A stretch of DNA of 40,799 bases, from contig JAGFIW010000068.1 in assembly GCA_024103195.1 (NCBI GenBank), positions 1-40,799 on the forward strand, written 5' to 3'. This stretch comes from Saprospiraceae bacterium (GTDB taxonomy: Bacteria; Bacteroidota; Bacteroidia; Chitinophagales; Saprospiraceae). Of the stretch, positions 6,975 to 16,239 are shown in pieces; position 1 is the stretch's first letter, and every line of letters begins with the position of its first letter. The position numbers and the translations under genes are program-made. The notes beneath the pieces are model-generated. The model was not told the DNA's origin and did not search any database. It saw nothing but the letters and a program-made list of their open reading frames with translations.

Positions 6975-8230
6975 TGCCCCCTCACCTTTTTATCGATCGA
7001 AGCCGCTAAGGCCATATGGTCGGAAGCACTGTTTTTTTTCAGGACATTGGACATCATGGCCACGAGATAGGTGGTCCCGTCAGGGTGCTCCACAATGGCG
7101 ACGCTGTTCATGAAATTGTCCACATTCCCTTTGTATTTCCCACAGGAATACCCCTCCTCCGGCCGGCATTTGTACAGACTGCCCGACTTGAAGTACACCG
7201 CCGCCTCCCGCAAGGCCGGAGAGGCTGCGTAACGTATGCGCCGATCGGTCATGTAAAACAGCCTTTTCATTTCCAGGCTCGTGGCGGCATCCACGATACA
7301 CCCCCGCTCCATCATGACCAGGAATTTGAGCAGCCCGAAAGGCGTTCCGATACTGCCGCCTTTGGGCGGAATCCGGGCCGTGGCTCCCCGCGTGAACATG
7401 GTCCCGAGCCGCCATTCGTCCTGCCCGATACCGAGAGCCCGCAGAGGCTCGTTGACCACAGCAATGGCGAGGTCCGACAATTGAGACTTGGGCGTCTCGC
7501 GAAAAAAGGCTTCGGCTTCTTTTTCCGTGAGATCGGGGTATCGCCGTCCAAAGACGCGCATCAGGATCGCCTCTCTCCAGCACACGCTGGCTGCCCCGTT
7601 GTTGCTGACCGACATCATGAAATCCAGCCACTCATACAACAAAAAACGGTCGGAATCCTGCACCTGCCGTTTTTTCAACGTCTGTGTCTCCGTATTGTAA
7701 ATGGAAACGGTATGTTCATCCCTGAGCGCCCATCCACCGGCGCGGACTTCCTTACCGCAAAGCAACTCACGGCGCAACTCGAAGGAATCGGGAAATATCC
7801 GGGCCAACTCGGTGAAGAAGCCTGCCAGGACGGCCAGTTTGCCCACGCTGCCCGGCTGGTAGCCGGCGGTCTCCTTGCGCCCGGCATAACGCACCGGTCG
7901 GCCGGGTGTGATGTCGAGCAAAGCCAGGCTGTAACTCTCGTGCAAATGCGGGAAAAGGCTGTTGACGGCTTTTTGCAGCCCGGGGTCAGGAGCAGGCAGC
8001 TCAGCCAGACTGTCGCCTCGCAGCCCCTCGAGATGCAGGGCGACATCCTCCATCTTGAGCAGGGCTCCCGGCACAGGCTTTGTCCCTTTGAAGGCGCCTT
8101 CCACTACCCCCTGCAAATGCCGGAGCCGGCGGATATTGGTCGAGGCGTATCCATCAATCGGATAAGACGGCGCTGGCACCGCCACAAGGAATATTCCTGC
8201 CAGGGCAAAGAGCCAACTAACGGTGCGCAT
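6971..8230 (-). CDS. Exported beta-lactamase-fold serine hydrolase, partner of the exported dikinase-like protein
   Basis: A 419-residue protein beginning with a signal peptide (MRTVSWLFALAGIFLVAVPA). The active-site elements are S128-V-G-K131, S209-N-N211 in place of SDN, and K348-S-G350. Compared with the hydrolase at 3162 it has a longer segment between the SxxK and SxN elements and between SxN and KSG, and it has four cysteines around residues 311-363 that could form disulfides. Substrate unknown; a cell-wall peptidase/esterase or an inactive binding role are both possible. The ATG at 8230 is chosen because it starts the signal peptide; the longer frame adds 15 residues within the upstream gene. 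It overlaps the dikinase-like gene by 14 bases, so the two are very likely translated together. Confidence 0.82.
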   Translation of the reverse strand: MRTVSWLFALAGIFLVAVPAPSYPIDGYASTNIRRLRHLQGVVEGAFKGTKPVPGALLKMEDVALHLEGLRGDSLAELPAPDPGLQKAVNSLFPHLHESYSLALLDITPGRPVRYAGRKETAGYQPGSVGKLAVLAGFFTELARIFPDSFELRRELLCGKEVRAGGWALRDEHTVSIYNTETQTLKKRQVQDSDRFLLYEWLDFMMSVSNNGAASVCWREAILMRVFGRRYPDLTEKEAEAFFRETPKSQLSDLAIAVVNEPLRALGIGQDEWRLGTMFTRGATARIPPKGGSIGTPFGLLKFLVMMERGCIVDAATSLEMKRLFYMTDRRIRYAASPALREAAVYFKSGSLYKCRPEEGYSCGKYKGNVDNFMNSVAIVEHPDGTTYLVAMMSNVLKKNSASDHMALAASIDKKVRGH

Positions 8231-11165
8231 CGTCAGGCAACTTTTGGTGGAGAAAGACCTGTTTCTTCCCGTCAAAGGGGGTCATCAGTCCGGACAGGTA
8301 TTCCGACCTCGCTGTCTGGCGGTTTTCGACAAAGGGCCGCACCTGGAACAACCAGAGTTTGCCCTGGCGAAATCCCAGTTCGACATCGAAAGGTCCTCCT
8401 GTCTCCAGGCCGGGAGAGTAAGGCAACACCTCCCGCAACCTGTCGGCAAGAGCTGACAAAACCTCGAGATGTTCCGGAGCGAGGATCCGTTCTTCCAAAG
8501 TGACGGCCTGAGATACACTGCCCCCGGAGGCGGGGATGGTCAAAGCCTGTCGTTCACGGGCGGGAGCCAGAAGGGTCCATCCCGTGCCTGCCTTGAGGAG
8601 CCAGGTTTCGGCCGATTGGCCGTCCACGGCGCCCCCCACACCCCGGTTGAAGGCCACCGTAAGGTCTTCGTCCCGGCCAGTGGTCACGCCCCGTGTGATG
8701 AGTACGCCCGAGCGGTCGGCATCCACGCTGGGAATGAGCAGGATGGAAGGATAGACATGCTCGGGATTGCGCAAATAGCGCTGCCGCCAACGGAAGCTCC
8801 TTTCCGAATACGGGGAGGCCCACACATCGCGAATACCCTGAAGGATTTTCTGCGGATCCCGCACATTGAAAAGGGTCAGGTTGAGGCCGGCCCCGGTAAA
8901 TTCCTTCAGGTCTTCCATGTTGGTATCGCTGCGCACAAAAACGGGCAACTCTCCCATCGGGCTTCCCAAAACCTCCTCGAATTGCCGTTGCAATTCCCCT
9001 TCGAAGCCCGGCAGGAACGGCATTTCCCGGATCAGCGACCGCAGCGTGTCCAATCCCCGGATGAGGACTTCCTCCACCTTTTGGTCGGTGGCGCCACCGG
9101 CCCGCAGCCTGGCTCCCCGGGCAAATACTTTTTCCAAATACCGCCAATACGTTTCATCCCGTCCGGGTATCGGCTGGTCCATGTGTTGCCGGAAAACGGC
9201 AAAAGGCAGGACCAGTCCTTCGACGACGTGATCGGGAAAAAGGCGCTTGAGTTGTCCCAGATTGGCCGCCTTGGGACCGCAGACGTACCCGGAAAACGAG
9301 CCATCCACCTCGCGGAGGTTGAGGATGCGGGGGTCTGCCATTGCCAGGTCTCCGACGGGAACGGCTATTGGCTCCAGGCTCCTTTCTTTCTCCCTGAAAA
9401 AGGCGACTTCCACCGTGTCCATGTCCGCTTCGGGTTTCATGATGACGGTTCCGTCGGCGGCAACGGCATAGAACACCCGTGTTCCCTGCCAGGCCCGGAG
9501 CGCTTCGAGCTGCTGCCGCGAAATCCGGGCGTTGGGGATGCCCAGATTGCGCGCCAGAAGCTGGACATGCGATACCAGGTTGCCCTCCTCCACCGTCGCG
9601 ATACCTGCTACGGGTTTGAGATCGGCCGGCGGCTGGTGAAAGACATAGATCTTCGAGGGGTCAATGGCCAATTTGTTACCTCCGGGGGGATCCACCACCA
9701 GTTCTCCGGCGGCAAGACCGGGATTGAGGCCGCGGGCGCCCGATCCGTCCGCCAAATCCATCAACCTCGTCCGGCTGCCTGTCTGCAAGGTCATCCATTC
9801 ACCGAGCCGGCTGACCGCCTCGCCCAGTGGCAGAAGTACGGAGGAGCGAATGCGGTCATCGAGAAATCCCGCAGCCAGGGGCTCAAAGGACTGGTACAAA
9901 CGAATGACCGGTTGGTAGTGGCAGCGGGCCATGGCCGTACCCCACTCCACCACCCGCACAGACTGGTCGAACAAGTGCCGGAGCTCCTCCAGGGAGAGGG
10001 AATCCGTCCCCGGAGACCGAAGATCCGCACCTACCTGTTCCCATTCCCATATCTCCAGGAAACCGGCAGCTGCCGCTGCCTGCGACAGAATGGAAATACG
10101 TTCCAGGAGTTCGGAGACTGTAGCCGTGTGCCAACCGGATGTCTCCCTCAGGATCAGCGCTTCCAGTTGGACCGACAGGTCGATCATCGCCAAACGGGCA
10201 TCTCCGCTTAAAGTGTCGGATAGAGCTGCCCTCAGGTCTTCCATGGCGATAGCGGCCATCCGGCACCGGGCGGCGGCCCCGGACACAAGCGGGTATTGAA
10301 GAAGAAAGGTGTCTATGGCCCTGGCGGCCAGGGAGTTGGCAGGCAATCGTTTCCGGAACGGCCGGAGATCTTCGGTCCGGAAAGGCCGGTAAAGCTGCTC
10401 CATTTCACGGAGGAGCTGGTCCATTTTTGCCCCGGCATCGGCCGTCATCACTGACCTGTGACGGGCGCGAAATTCCCGCACAGCAGCCAGGTCGCCCGCA
10501 TCGGGGGAGCCGTGGATTTTGATGCGGAGATTTTGGAAGGAAGGCATGGTGTCGGCAATTTCTTTGGACAGCGACCTGACCCGCTGGGCATTCCGGGTAT
10601 CTGCCGCATGAGGGATGTCGGACGCACTCTGCCGCACCAGAAAAAATTTCTCCCTGACCGGACCGGCCTCTTTGAGCAGCCACCGGTAAAATTGGACGCC
10701 CCAGGCACTTTCATCCTCGATCTGCACAGCACCCCGGTAATATTGGGCCCTCCGGTGAATCCACTCCCCATCGGTGCGCCGCAGATAGCGCTCCATCTGG
10801 TACTGGACGAGGCGGGAATGGCCATACCCCTCATCCCAGAAATCAGCATAAGGCGTATTGGTCAGGATCTGTCCGAGGAAAAGATGTTCCTTTTTGGCCA
10901 ACGCCACCACATCGTCGCGATAACGGGCATGCTGGTTTCCCGGTCCATCCGGGCACGGATCCCGGGCGGGGCGGGTCGAGCCGTCGGGACAAAACCACCG
11001 GATGTCCTTGTAGGGGCCACGGGGTTCGGACTTGAAACGGGCGATCATGGCCCGGACGGCGGCTGGGTCTTTGACTTGGCCGACCAGCGAACCCGGAATC
11101 CCCAGGGCTCCCGTCAGAACGGTAAGGAGAAAGGAAAAGGCAACGTTAGAAGCAGGTAATTTCAT
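8217..11165 (-). CDS. Exported PEP-synthase/glucan-water-dikinase-like protein (phosphohistidine and ATP-grasp domains)
   Basis: A 982-residue protein with a probable Sec signal peptide (hydrophobic core residues 9-24, cleavage near GQ30). Residues 31-480 are mostly helical and unrecognised. Residues about 485-580 form a PEP-utiliser-type swivelling domain with the phosphohistidine motif around H533 (LVSHVQLLARNLGIP). Residues about 620-950 are a PPDK/PEP-synthase-type ATP-grasp domain with K632 in GPKAANLG, R745 in VRSDTNMEDL, and E929, Q941, R943 in the DVEL and LFQVRPF strands. The order His domain then ATP domain is that of plant glucan water dikinase and the reverse of PEP synthase; no TIM-barrel PEP domain is present. 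Apparently intact ATP-binding residues in an exported protein are odd. The ATG at 11165 is chosen because it starts the signal peptide. Confidence 0.8.
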   Translation of the reverse strand: MKLPASNVAFSFLLTVLTGALGIPGSLVGQVKDPAAVRAMIARFKSEPRGPYKDIRWFCPDGSTRPARDPCPDGPGNQHARYRDDVVALAKKEHLFLGQILTNTPYADFWDEGYGHSRLVQYQMERYLRRTDGEWIHRRAQYYRGAVQIEDESAWGVQFYRWLLKEAGPVREKFFLVRQSASDIPHAADTRNAQRVRSLSKEIADTMPSFQNLRIKIHGSPDAGDLAAVREFRARHRSVMTADAGAKMDQLLREMEQLYRPFRTEDLRPFRKRLPANSLAARAIDTFLLQYPLVSGAAARCRMAAIAMEDLRAALSDTLSGDARLAMIDLSVQLEALILRETSGWHTATVSELLERISILSQAAAAAGFLEIWEWEQVGADLRSPGTDSLSLEELRHLFDQSVRVVEWGTAMARCHYQPVIRLYQSFEPLAAGFLDDRIRSSVLLPLGEAVSRLGEWMTLQTGSRTRLMDLADGSGARGLNPGLAAGELVVDPPGGNKLAIDPSKIYVFHQPPADLKPVAGIATVEEGNLVSHVQLLARNLGIPNARISRQQLEALRAWQGTRVFYAVAADGTVIMKPEADMDTVEVAFFREKERSLEPIAVPVGDLAMADPRILNLREVDGSFSGYVCGPKAANLGQLKRLFPDHVVEGLVLPFAVFRQHMDQPIPGRDETYWRYLEKVFARGARLRAGGATDQKVEEVLIRGLDTLRSLIREMPFLPGFEGELQRQFEEVLGSPMGELPVFVRSDTNMEDLKEFTGAGLNLTLFNVRDPQKILQGIRDVWASPYSERSFRWRQRYLRNPEHVYPSILLIPSVDADRSGVLITRGVTTGRDEDLTVAFNRGVGGAVDGQSAETWLLKAGTGWTLLAPARERQALTIPASGGSVSQAVTLEERILAPEHLEVLSALADRLREVLPYSPGLETGGPFDVELGFRQGKLWLFQVRPFVENRQTARSEYLSGLMTPFDGKKQVFLHQKLPDDAHR

Positions 11166-11247
11166 CAATGGCCGGAGGCGTATGGCAGTAAATATAGGTT
11201 GCTCTCCCCGGAAAATCATGGGTACATCCTCATCACGGCCTACTGAA

Positions 11248-12462
11248 TTACCATTTTCGGGTCTGATAGGGATACCGGATTTCATAGATGTTCCGGATGG
11301 CTTCGGTCATCATGGACCGGAGTTCGGGCACACCTTCGGAGGTTTTGGCCGAAAGAATGACCATGTTTTCGCCATGGCGGGAATGAAGGGTCTCGCGCAA
11401 TTCCGCTTCAATCTCCAGCCGGGTGGGTTCGTCGAGCAGGGCATCAAAATGCAGGGACCGGTAAGCATCCATTTTGTTGAAGACGTAGATCACCGGTTTT
11501 TCGCTGGCCCCGATGTCGAGCAGGGTTTGGGTCACGGTCCGCAAATGATCTTCATACTGCGGATGGGCCATATCGATGACATGAAGCAGGAGGTCACTTT
11601 CGCGGACCTCGTCGAGGGTGGACTTGAAGCTCTCTACGAGGTGGTGAGGGAGTTTTCGGATAAACCCGACCGTATCCGAAAGGAGAAACGGCATAGCTTC
11701 CCAGACCACCTTGCGGACGGTGGTATCCAGGGTGGCAAACAGCTTGTTTTCGGCAAACACGTCCGATTTGCTGAGGAGATTCATCAGGGTGGACTTGCCG
11801 ACGTTGGTATATCCGACGAGGGCGACCCGGACCAATTCGCCACGGCTTTTGCGCTGGGTGACATTCTGCCGGTCGATTTTCTCCAGTTCGCCTTTGAGGC
11901 GGGCAATTTTGTCGCGGACAATCCGGCGGTCGGTCTCGATTTCTTTTTCCCCCGGTCCGCGCATCCCGATGCCCCCCCGTTGCCGTTCGAGGTGGGTCCA
12001 CAGGCCCCGGAGACGGGGAAGCAGATACTGCATCTGGGCGAGCTCCACCTGGGTTTTGGCCTGAGCGGTCTGGGCTCTTGCCGCGAAAATATCGAGGATC
12101 AGGGTGCTGCGATCCACAATTTTGCGCTTCAGCGCTTCCTCCAGGATATGGACCTGCTTGCCGCTCAGGTCGTCATCAAAGATGACCAGGTCTATATCGC
12201 GATCTTCCACATATTGGGCGATCTCTTCGAGCTTGCCCTTACCGATGAAGGTGCGGGCATCCGGCTGGGGCAACTTTTGGGTGAAGCGCTTGACGGATTC
12301 GGCGCCGGCCGTATGGGCGAGGAATTCGAGCTCATCGAGATATTCCTCCACCTGCGATTCCGTTTGACCGGTAGTGATCAATCCCACCAAAACGGCACGC
12401 TCCGGCCCGGTGGTCCTGGCCTTTCCTTTTGCGTCACCGATATTCAATCCTTGTCCTGACAT
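11248..12462 (-). CDS. hflX: GTPase HflX, ribosome-associated
   Basis: A 404-residue GTPase, full length for the family. HflX binds the 50S subunit, and in E. coli splits stalled or heat-damaged ribosomes. The N-terminal domain (20-200) carries the family motif RGGIGMRGPGE (162-171). The G domain follows: G1 GYTNVGKS (217-224), switch-region threonines near 247, G3 DTVG (263-266), G4 NKMD (329-332) and G5 SAK in VILSAKTSEG. The ATG at 12462 is three bases after the EnvC-like stop codon, which places it in the same transcript as that envelope operon. The gene at 11165 follows after 82 bases. Confidence 0.97.
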   Translation of the reverse strand: MSGQGLNIGDAKGKARTTGPERAVLVGLITTGQTESQVEEYLDELEFLAHTAGAESVKRFTQKLPQPDARTFIGKGKLEEIAQYVEDRDIDLVIFDDDLSGKQVHILEEALKRKIVDRSTLILDIFAARAQTAQAKTQVELAQMQYLLPRLRGLWTHLERQRGGIGMRGPGEKEIETDRRIVRDKIARLKGELEKIDRQNVTQRKSRGELVRVALVGYTNVGKSTLMNLLSKSDVFAENKLFATLDTTVRKVVWEAMPFLLSDTVGFIRKLPHHLVESFKSTLDEVRESDLLLHVIDMAHPQYEDHLRTVTQTLLDIGASEKPVIYVFNKMDAYRSLHFDALLDEPTRLEIEAELRETLHSRHGENMVILSAKTSEGVPELRSMMTEAIRNIYEIRYPYQTRKW

Positions 12463-12465
12463 GAT

Positions 12466-13698
12466 CTAACGTTGTGGCATCAACCAATGAGCGGGATCCT
12501 GGCGGTTTTTGCCGTTCCATACTTCAAAATGTACGTCGCTGTATGTGGCCTGACCGCTGCGGGCGGCTTTACCGACCTGACTTCCCGCTTTGACCGTATC
12601 GCCTTTTTTGACCGTCACCGATTCCATATTGGAATACACGGTGTAATAGGAACCATGACGAAGGATGACCGTATAGGCGAATCCTGGGACATACTGCACG
12701 CCGGATACGGTCCCTTCAAACACGGCTTTGACGGGTGCGTCTGCCGTCGTGCGCAAGTCAATGCCGGTGTTGTTGATCCTCACCTGTGGCAGATCGGGAT
12801 GGCGCTGTTCGCCAAAAGGCCGTACGAGAAGGGCTTTCTCCACCGGCCAGGGGAGCTTGCCTTTGTTGCGCCGGAAATCGCCGGCAATGGCTTCGCCGGC
12901 AGGGGTAGTGGCGGGGTCGGCTTTCCCCGGTTTGGCCTTGGGGGTTGTGGCCGGCTTTTTCTTCCGGGCCTCCTCGGCTTCAATTTCCTTGCGGACCGCC
13001 GAGGCAATGGCATCCTCCAGGCGCGCCCGCTCCTTCTCCTGTCTGGACAGGTCAGCCTCCAGAGTGCGCATTTGTTTTTGCAGGGACCGGATGAGATTGC
13101 TCCTTTCCGTGCGTTCCAGGGATATGCGGGATTCCTGATGTTTTTCTTCCGACAGCAAGCGGTCCTGCTCCTCCCGGGCCGTCACTTTTTCCTCTTTGAT
13201 CCGGAGCAGACGGTCCTGTTCATCGCGATATCGGCGGGCCGCCTCCCTCCGTCGCATGGCCATCCGGTCATAGACGAGGGCGCGCTGCAACCCAATCCCT
13301 AATTGGGGAGCCGCCAGAAAGTACAGGAGGGTCTCCTTGCTGCTCAGCCGGTGATAAAGCCGGTAACGGGCCAGGCGGCGGTAGGCTTGAAGTGCCTTGT
13401 CCCGCCCTTCTCCGGCAACGGTAGCTTCTTTTTCCAATTGCTGGATGATGTGGACCAAAGCGTCCCTGTCCCGACGGATTTGCCGGACTGCCTCCTGCCG
13501 CAGTTCGAGCTGCCTTTCGAGGAGCAACAGCGATTCCAGGGCTTGCCGTTCGTGGGTGCGCTTTTCCTCCAGCGCCTGACCGGTTTGCCGGATCTCCCTG
13601 AGAAGGGCCTCCCGGCGATCGCGGAGTTTTTGCACTGTCTGCGCTTCTGCGCCGGTGGTCACCACCATCAACAGGCACAGGCTAATCCAGCCTTTCAT
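12466..13698 (-). CDS. EnvC-like murein hydrolase activator (degenerate M23/LytM domain)
   Basis: A 410-residue exported protein: signal peptide 1-20 (ending GAEAQ), long charged coiled coil to about residue 245, a Pro/Ala/Lys linker, and a C-terminal LytM/M23 domain from about 285. The metal-ligand histidines of active M23 peptidases are replaced: NNTGIDL stands where HxGxD is expected and SDVHFEVW where HxH is expected. This pattern matches EnvC/NlpD-type proteins that switch on amidases at the division site instead of cutting the wall themselves. The gene overlaps the DUF4292 gene by 17 bases and is followed by hflX after three. The start at 13698 is chosen because it opens the signal peptide; the upstream frame lies inside the neighbour. 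Confidence 0.92.
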   Translation of the reverse strand: MKGWISLCLLMVVTTGAEAQTVQKLRDRREALLREIRQTGQALEEKRTHERQALESLLLLERQLELRQEAVRQIRRDRDALVHIIQQLEKEATVAGEGRDKALQAYRRLARYRLYHRLSSKETLLYFLAAPQLGIGLQRALVYDRMAMRRREAARRYRDEQDRLLRIKEEKVTAREEQDRLLSEEKHQESRISLERTERSNLIRSLQKQMRTLEADLSRQEKERARLEDAIASAVRKEIEAEEARKKKPATTPKAKPGKADPATTPAGEAIAGDFRRNKGKLPWPVEKALLVRPFGEQRHPDLPQVRINNTGIDLRTTADAPVKAVFEGTVSGVQYVPGFAYTVILRHGSYYTVYSNMESVTVKKGDTVKAGSQVGKAARSGQATYSDVHFEVWNGKNRQDPAHWLMPQR

Positions 13699-14452
13699 AG
13701 CGTTCGGGGATCTGAAAGGGAAAGGTAAGAGGACCGGATAGGCTGGCATCCTGAAGCAATACCTGTAAAAATACGCGTTGGCCCGGTTCGGGGGTCATTT
13801 CCCAATAGCGGGTTTCGGAGAACGGATGGCCTTCGAGGGAGGTCCAGGCCTCCTGGACCCCTTTGATGTCCACTCCCTGAGCGGTATGCCAGAACCGGCA
13901 TGATACCAGGCGCAGATCGGGACGGGCGATGCCGGCATCGATCATCAATTCTCCCGTTTTGGCTTTTATCCTGTACAATCCCCCGGATTCCTGCTCACTC
14001 TGCCAGGACTCCGGTACGAGGGGCAGCCATCCCAGAATGAGCCTTTGGAGGGAGACCAGACTGGCGGGGAACCCGGTCTGCTGCCGGATATCCGCCCAAG
14101 TGTAATGATCCACTGTGCGTTCCCACCGGTTGAGCAATATGACGGAATCGCGTGAGGCCTGGAGCCGGGCCACTTCCAGACCGGCATACCGGATGACCAT
14201 CCATACGATGCTGTCGCGTTGCATGCGAAGGGTATATTGCCCTGAGCCGGAAAAGAAGGAGGACTCCATCTTCAACTGCCCCTGGGCGGAAAAGTGGGTC
14301 CAGGCGAAGGGATCTCCGGTCATGAAGGTCTCCAGTGAAGTTTCCGTGGCCGGGGAGGGGGCAGGCAGGGCGCGTCGCGAGGCACAACCGGACAAGAAAA
14401 TCATTACCAGCAGACATCCTGCCGGCCAAAGGAGGCGGGTCCGTACGGTCAT
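13682..14452 (-). CDS. DUF4292 lipoprotein (LolB-like fold suspected)
   Basis: A 256-residue lipoprotein with a clear signal peptide and lipobox LSGC (C23). The rest is rich in beta-strand patterns, as expected for the DUF4292 family, which is found throughout Bacteroidota and is thought to resemble LolA/LolB-type half-barrels; that function is not established. The order TPR protein, DUF4292, EnvC-like is a recurrent one in the phylum and points to a shared envelope role. Its start codon overlaps the stop of the TPR gene (ATGA), and its end overlaps the EnvC-like gene by 17 bases, so the three are tightly coupled. Confidence 0.85.
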   Translation of the reverse strand: MTVRTRLLWPAGCLLVMIFLSGCASRRALPAPSPATETSLETFMTGDPFAWTHFSAQGQLKMESSFFSGSGQYTLRMQRDSIVWMVIRYAGLEVARLQASRDSVILLNRWERTVDHYTWADIRQQTGFPASLVSLQRLILGWLPLVPESWQSEQESGGLYRIKAKTGELMIDAGIARPDLRLVSCRFWHTAQGVDIKGVQEAWTSLEGHPFSETRYWEMTPEPGQRVFLQVLLQDASLSGPLTFPFQIPERYERLD

Positions 14453-16158
14453 TCCATGTATTTGCGGGCGGCTATTTTCTTATCGAGGAGCGGAGAGCCG
14501 TAGCCGTCGGCGTGGACGCGTTGCCACCACTCCAGTGCCTGTGGGATATCTCCGGCGAGCGCGCAGGCATCGCCCATCAGCTCGATCCAGACGGGGTGCG
14601 GCCAGGGGCGTTTGACCAGGTCCTGCAACAGGGCAATGCTGCCTTTGGGTGTACTTTGCAACAACGAGCACCAGGCGCGGGCATGGACGACCAGCGGCAT
14701 GCGGGCGTCAATGGCTTCCGCTTCTCCGGCCAAGCGACAGGCGCGTTCCGGGTCGCGCTGGCTGAGCGCTTTCCAGGCTATGGCTTCCGGACCGCGCGGA
14801 TTGAGACTGAGTGCCTGATCGAAGGCGAGATCGGCCTGATCCGGCTGTCGCAGGGCCGACCGGGCCCGGCCTTCCAGCAATGCGAGGTGGTACAGCAAAT
14901 AACCGTCCCTCCGCGCCATCAGACGCCCCATCTGGATGGATTCCAGGGCCTCCGAGGGCTGACGGGTTTCGATCTGCGCCTCGGCGAGAAAAAACAAAAT
15001 CCGGGCCTGGTTGGGGAACAGGTCGAGGGCTTTGGCAGCCCATTCCTTCTGCCGGGCATATTGGCGCGCTTCGCTGCAGGCCGTCAGCAATTGTTCCCAA
15101 ACGGCATACACCTGCCGCTCGCTCCGGGTGGCCGCCTGATAATGCACGATTGCCGAGTCGAGCCGGCCGCGATAAAAGGCCAGATCCCCCATGATGCTCG
15201 CCACCTTGGCCTCCCCGGGGTGAGCGACCTGGAGGCGTCCGGCCAGGTCGTCGAGCCGGTCGCCGGTCAGCGAATCTCCGTCCCGGGCAAATTCCTGGAT
15301 GTAGGGAATGATGGCTTTGATTTTCTGGTCGAGATCTGCCTGGGGGTCACCGAATATGCGGGCCAGTCCGGCCAGTGGATCCTCGTCCCCCTGGGAAGGG
15401 TCGCCCAGCCGGACCAGTGCCAGTTGGGCTTCCGATTCGCCGGGATGGAGGTCGAGGATGCGTTGGTACCATTCCCGGGCTTGGGCGGTGGCTCCGGCCT
15501 CGGCATAAAGCTCGGCCAGCATGTACATCACTTCCGTATTTCGCGGTTGGCGCCTGAGCACCTGTTCGAGGACATCGGCCGCTTCACGGGTTTGACCCAT
15601 GCCGCGATGCAACATATATTTCTTCCGGCTGAGATCAGAGGTGGGGCCCAGGGTGGATTCCAGCCGGTCGTAAACGGCGATGGCCTCACCGGGACGGCCG
15701 TCCTTAATCAGGTAATAGGCCCATTGGAGGTAGTGATCTTCCTCATAGGGAAACCGGTTGACCAGGTCCTTGCCTACTTCGGCCGCTTCGGCCCAGGCAC
15801 CGGCTTTTTCCAGGTAGCCGGCTTCGGTGATGGCGTACCACTTTTGGGAAGGGTCCAGTTTTTTGGCACGCCGGATCTCACGCAGCGCACCCGGCAGATC
15901 TTCCTGCCTGGCGAGGTATTCCGCATAGGCATAGGCGATGCCCGGATTGGAAGGGTCCTTGCGGGCCAGTTCGGCGAGGATTTCACCGGCTTTGTCGGGA
16001 TGTCCGAGAAGCATTTCCCGCTGGGCGTCCAAAAGCCGCCCCTGGGCCAAAAGGTCGCGTTCGGATACCGTACCCTCCTGGGCCGGCAATTTTCCGAACA
16101 GGAAGGCCACAAAAAATCCCAGGACCATAACCCTCCCCAATCTTCGTCTATCCTGCAT
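14449..16158 (-). CDS. Exported tetratricopeptide-repeat protein
   Basis: A 569-residue protein with an N-terminal hydrophobic signal (VMVLGFFVAFLFGKLPAQ) and TPR helix pairs over nearly its whole length, for example around GKAGEIL-like DKAGEILAELARKDP, GEAIAVYDRLE, REAADVLEQVLRRQPRN and EWYQRILDLHPGE. TPR proteins act as scaffolds; here the coupling to a DUF4292 lipoprotein and an EnvC-like protein suggests it works in the periplasm with them. The exact start is unsure: ATGs at 16158, 16164 and 16170 all precede the signal; the nearest is listed. Pyruvate kinase ends 81 bases upstream on the same strand, so its transcript may read into this gene. Confidence 0.87.
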   Translation of the reverse strand: MQDRRRLGRVMVLGFFVAFLFGKLPAQEGTVSERDLLAQGRLLDAQREMLLGHPDKAGEILAELARKDPSNPGIAYAYAEYLARQEDLPGALREIRRAKKLDPSQKWYAITEAGYLEKAGAWAEAAEVGKDLVNRFPYEEDHYLQWAYYLIKDGRPGEAIAVYDRLESTLGPTSDLSRKKYMLHRGMGQTREAADVLEQVLRRQPRNTEVMYMLAELYAEAGATAQAREWYQRILDLHPGESEAQLALVRLGDPSQGDEDPLAGLARIFGDPQADLDQKIKAIIPYIQEFARDGDSLTGDRLDDLAGRLQVAHPGEAKVASIMGDLAFYRGRLDSAIVHYQAATRSERQVYAVWEQLLTACSEARQYARQKEWAAKALDLFPNQARILFFLAEAQIETRQPSEALESIQMGRLMARRDGYLLYHLALLEGRARSALRQPDQADLAFDQALSLNPRGPEAIAWKALSQRDPERACRLAGEAEAIDARMPLVVHARAWCSLLQSTPKGSIALLQDLVKRPWPHPVWIELMGDACALAGDIPQALEWWQRVHADGYGSPLLDKKIAARKYME

Positions 16159-16239
16159 GCACATGCTTACCATTTCCACACCGCCCGGCGATGCCAACCC
16201 TATAACGAAACCCGTTCGGATTTCGTACCGTCTGACAGG

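Noticed and set aside
8469..10211. 580-codon open frame antisense to the dikinase-like gene
   Set aside because: Shadow frame rich in Gly, Arg and Pro without motifs; the opposite strand has the conserved ATP-grasp residues.
12466..13698. Active M23 endopeptidase
   Set aside because: Both metal-ligand motifs have lost their histidines, so an activator role is more likely.
16205..16226. Terminator after pyruvate kinase
   Set aside because: A 9-bp imperfect stem (ACGAAA-CCG/CGG-TTTCGT) exists, but no T-run follows on the minus strand.
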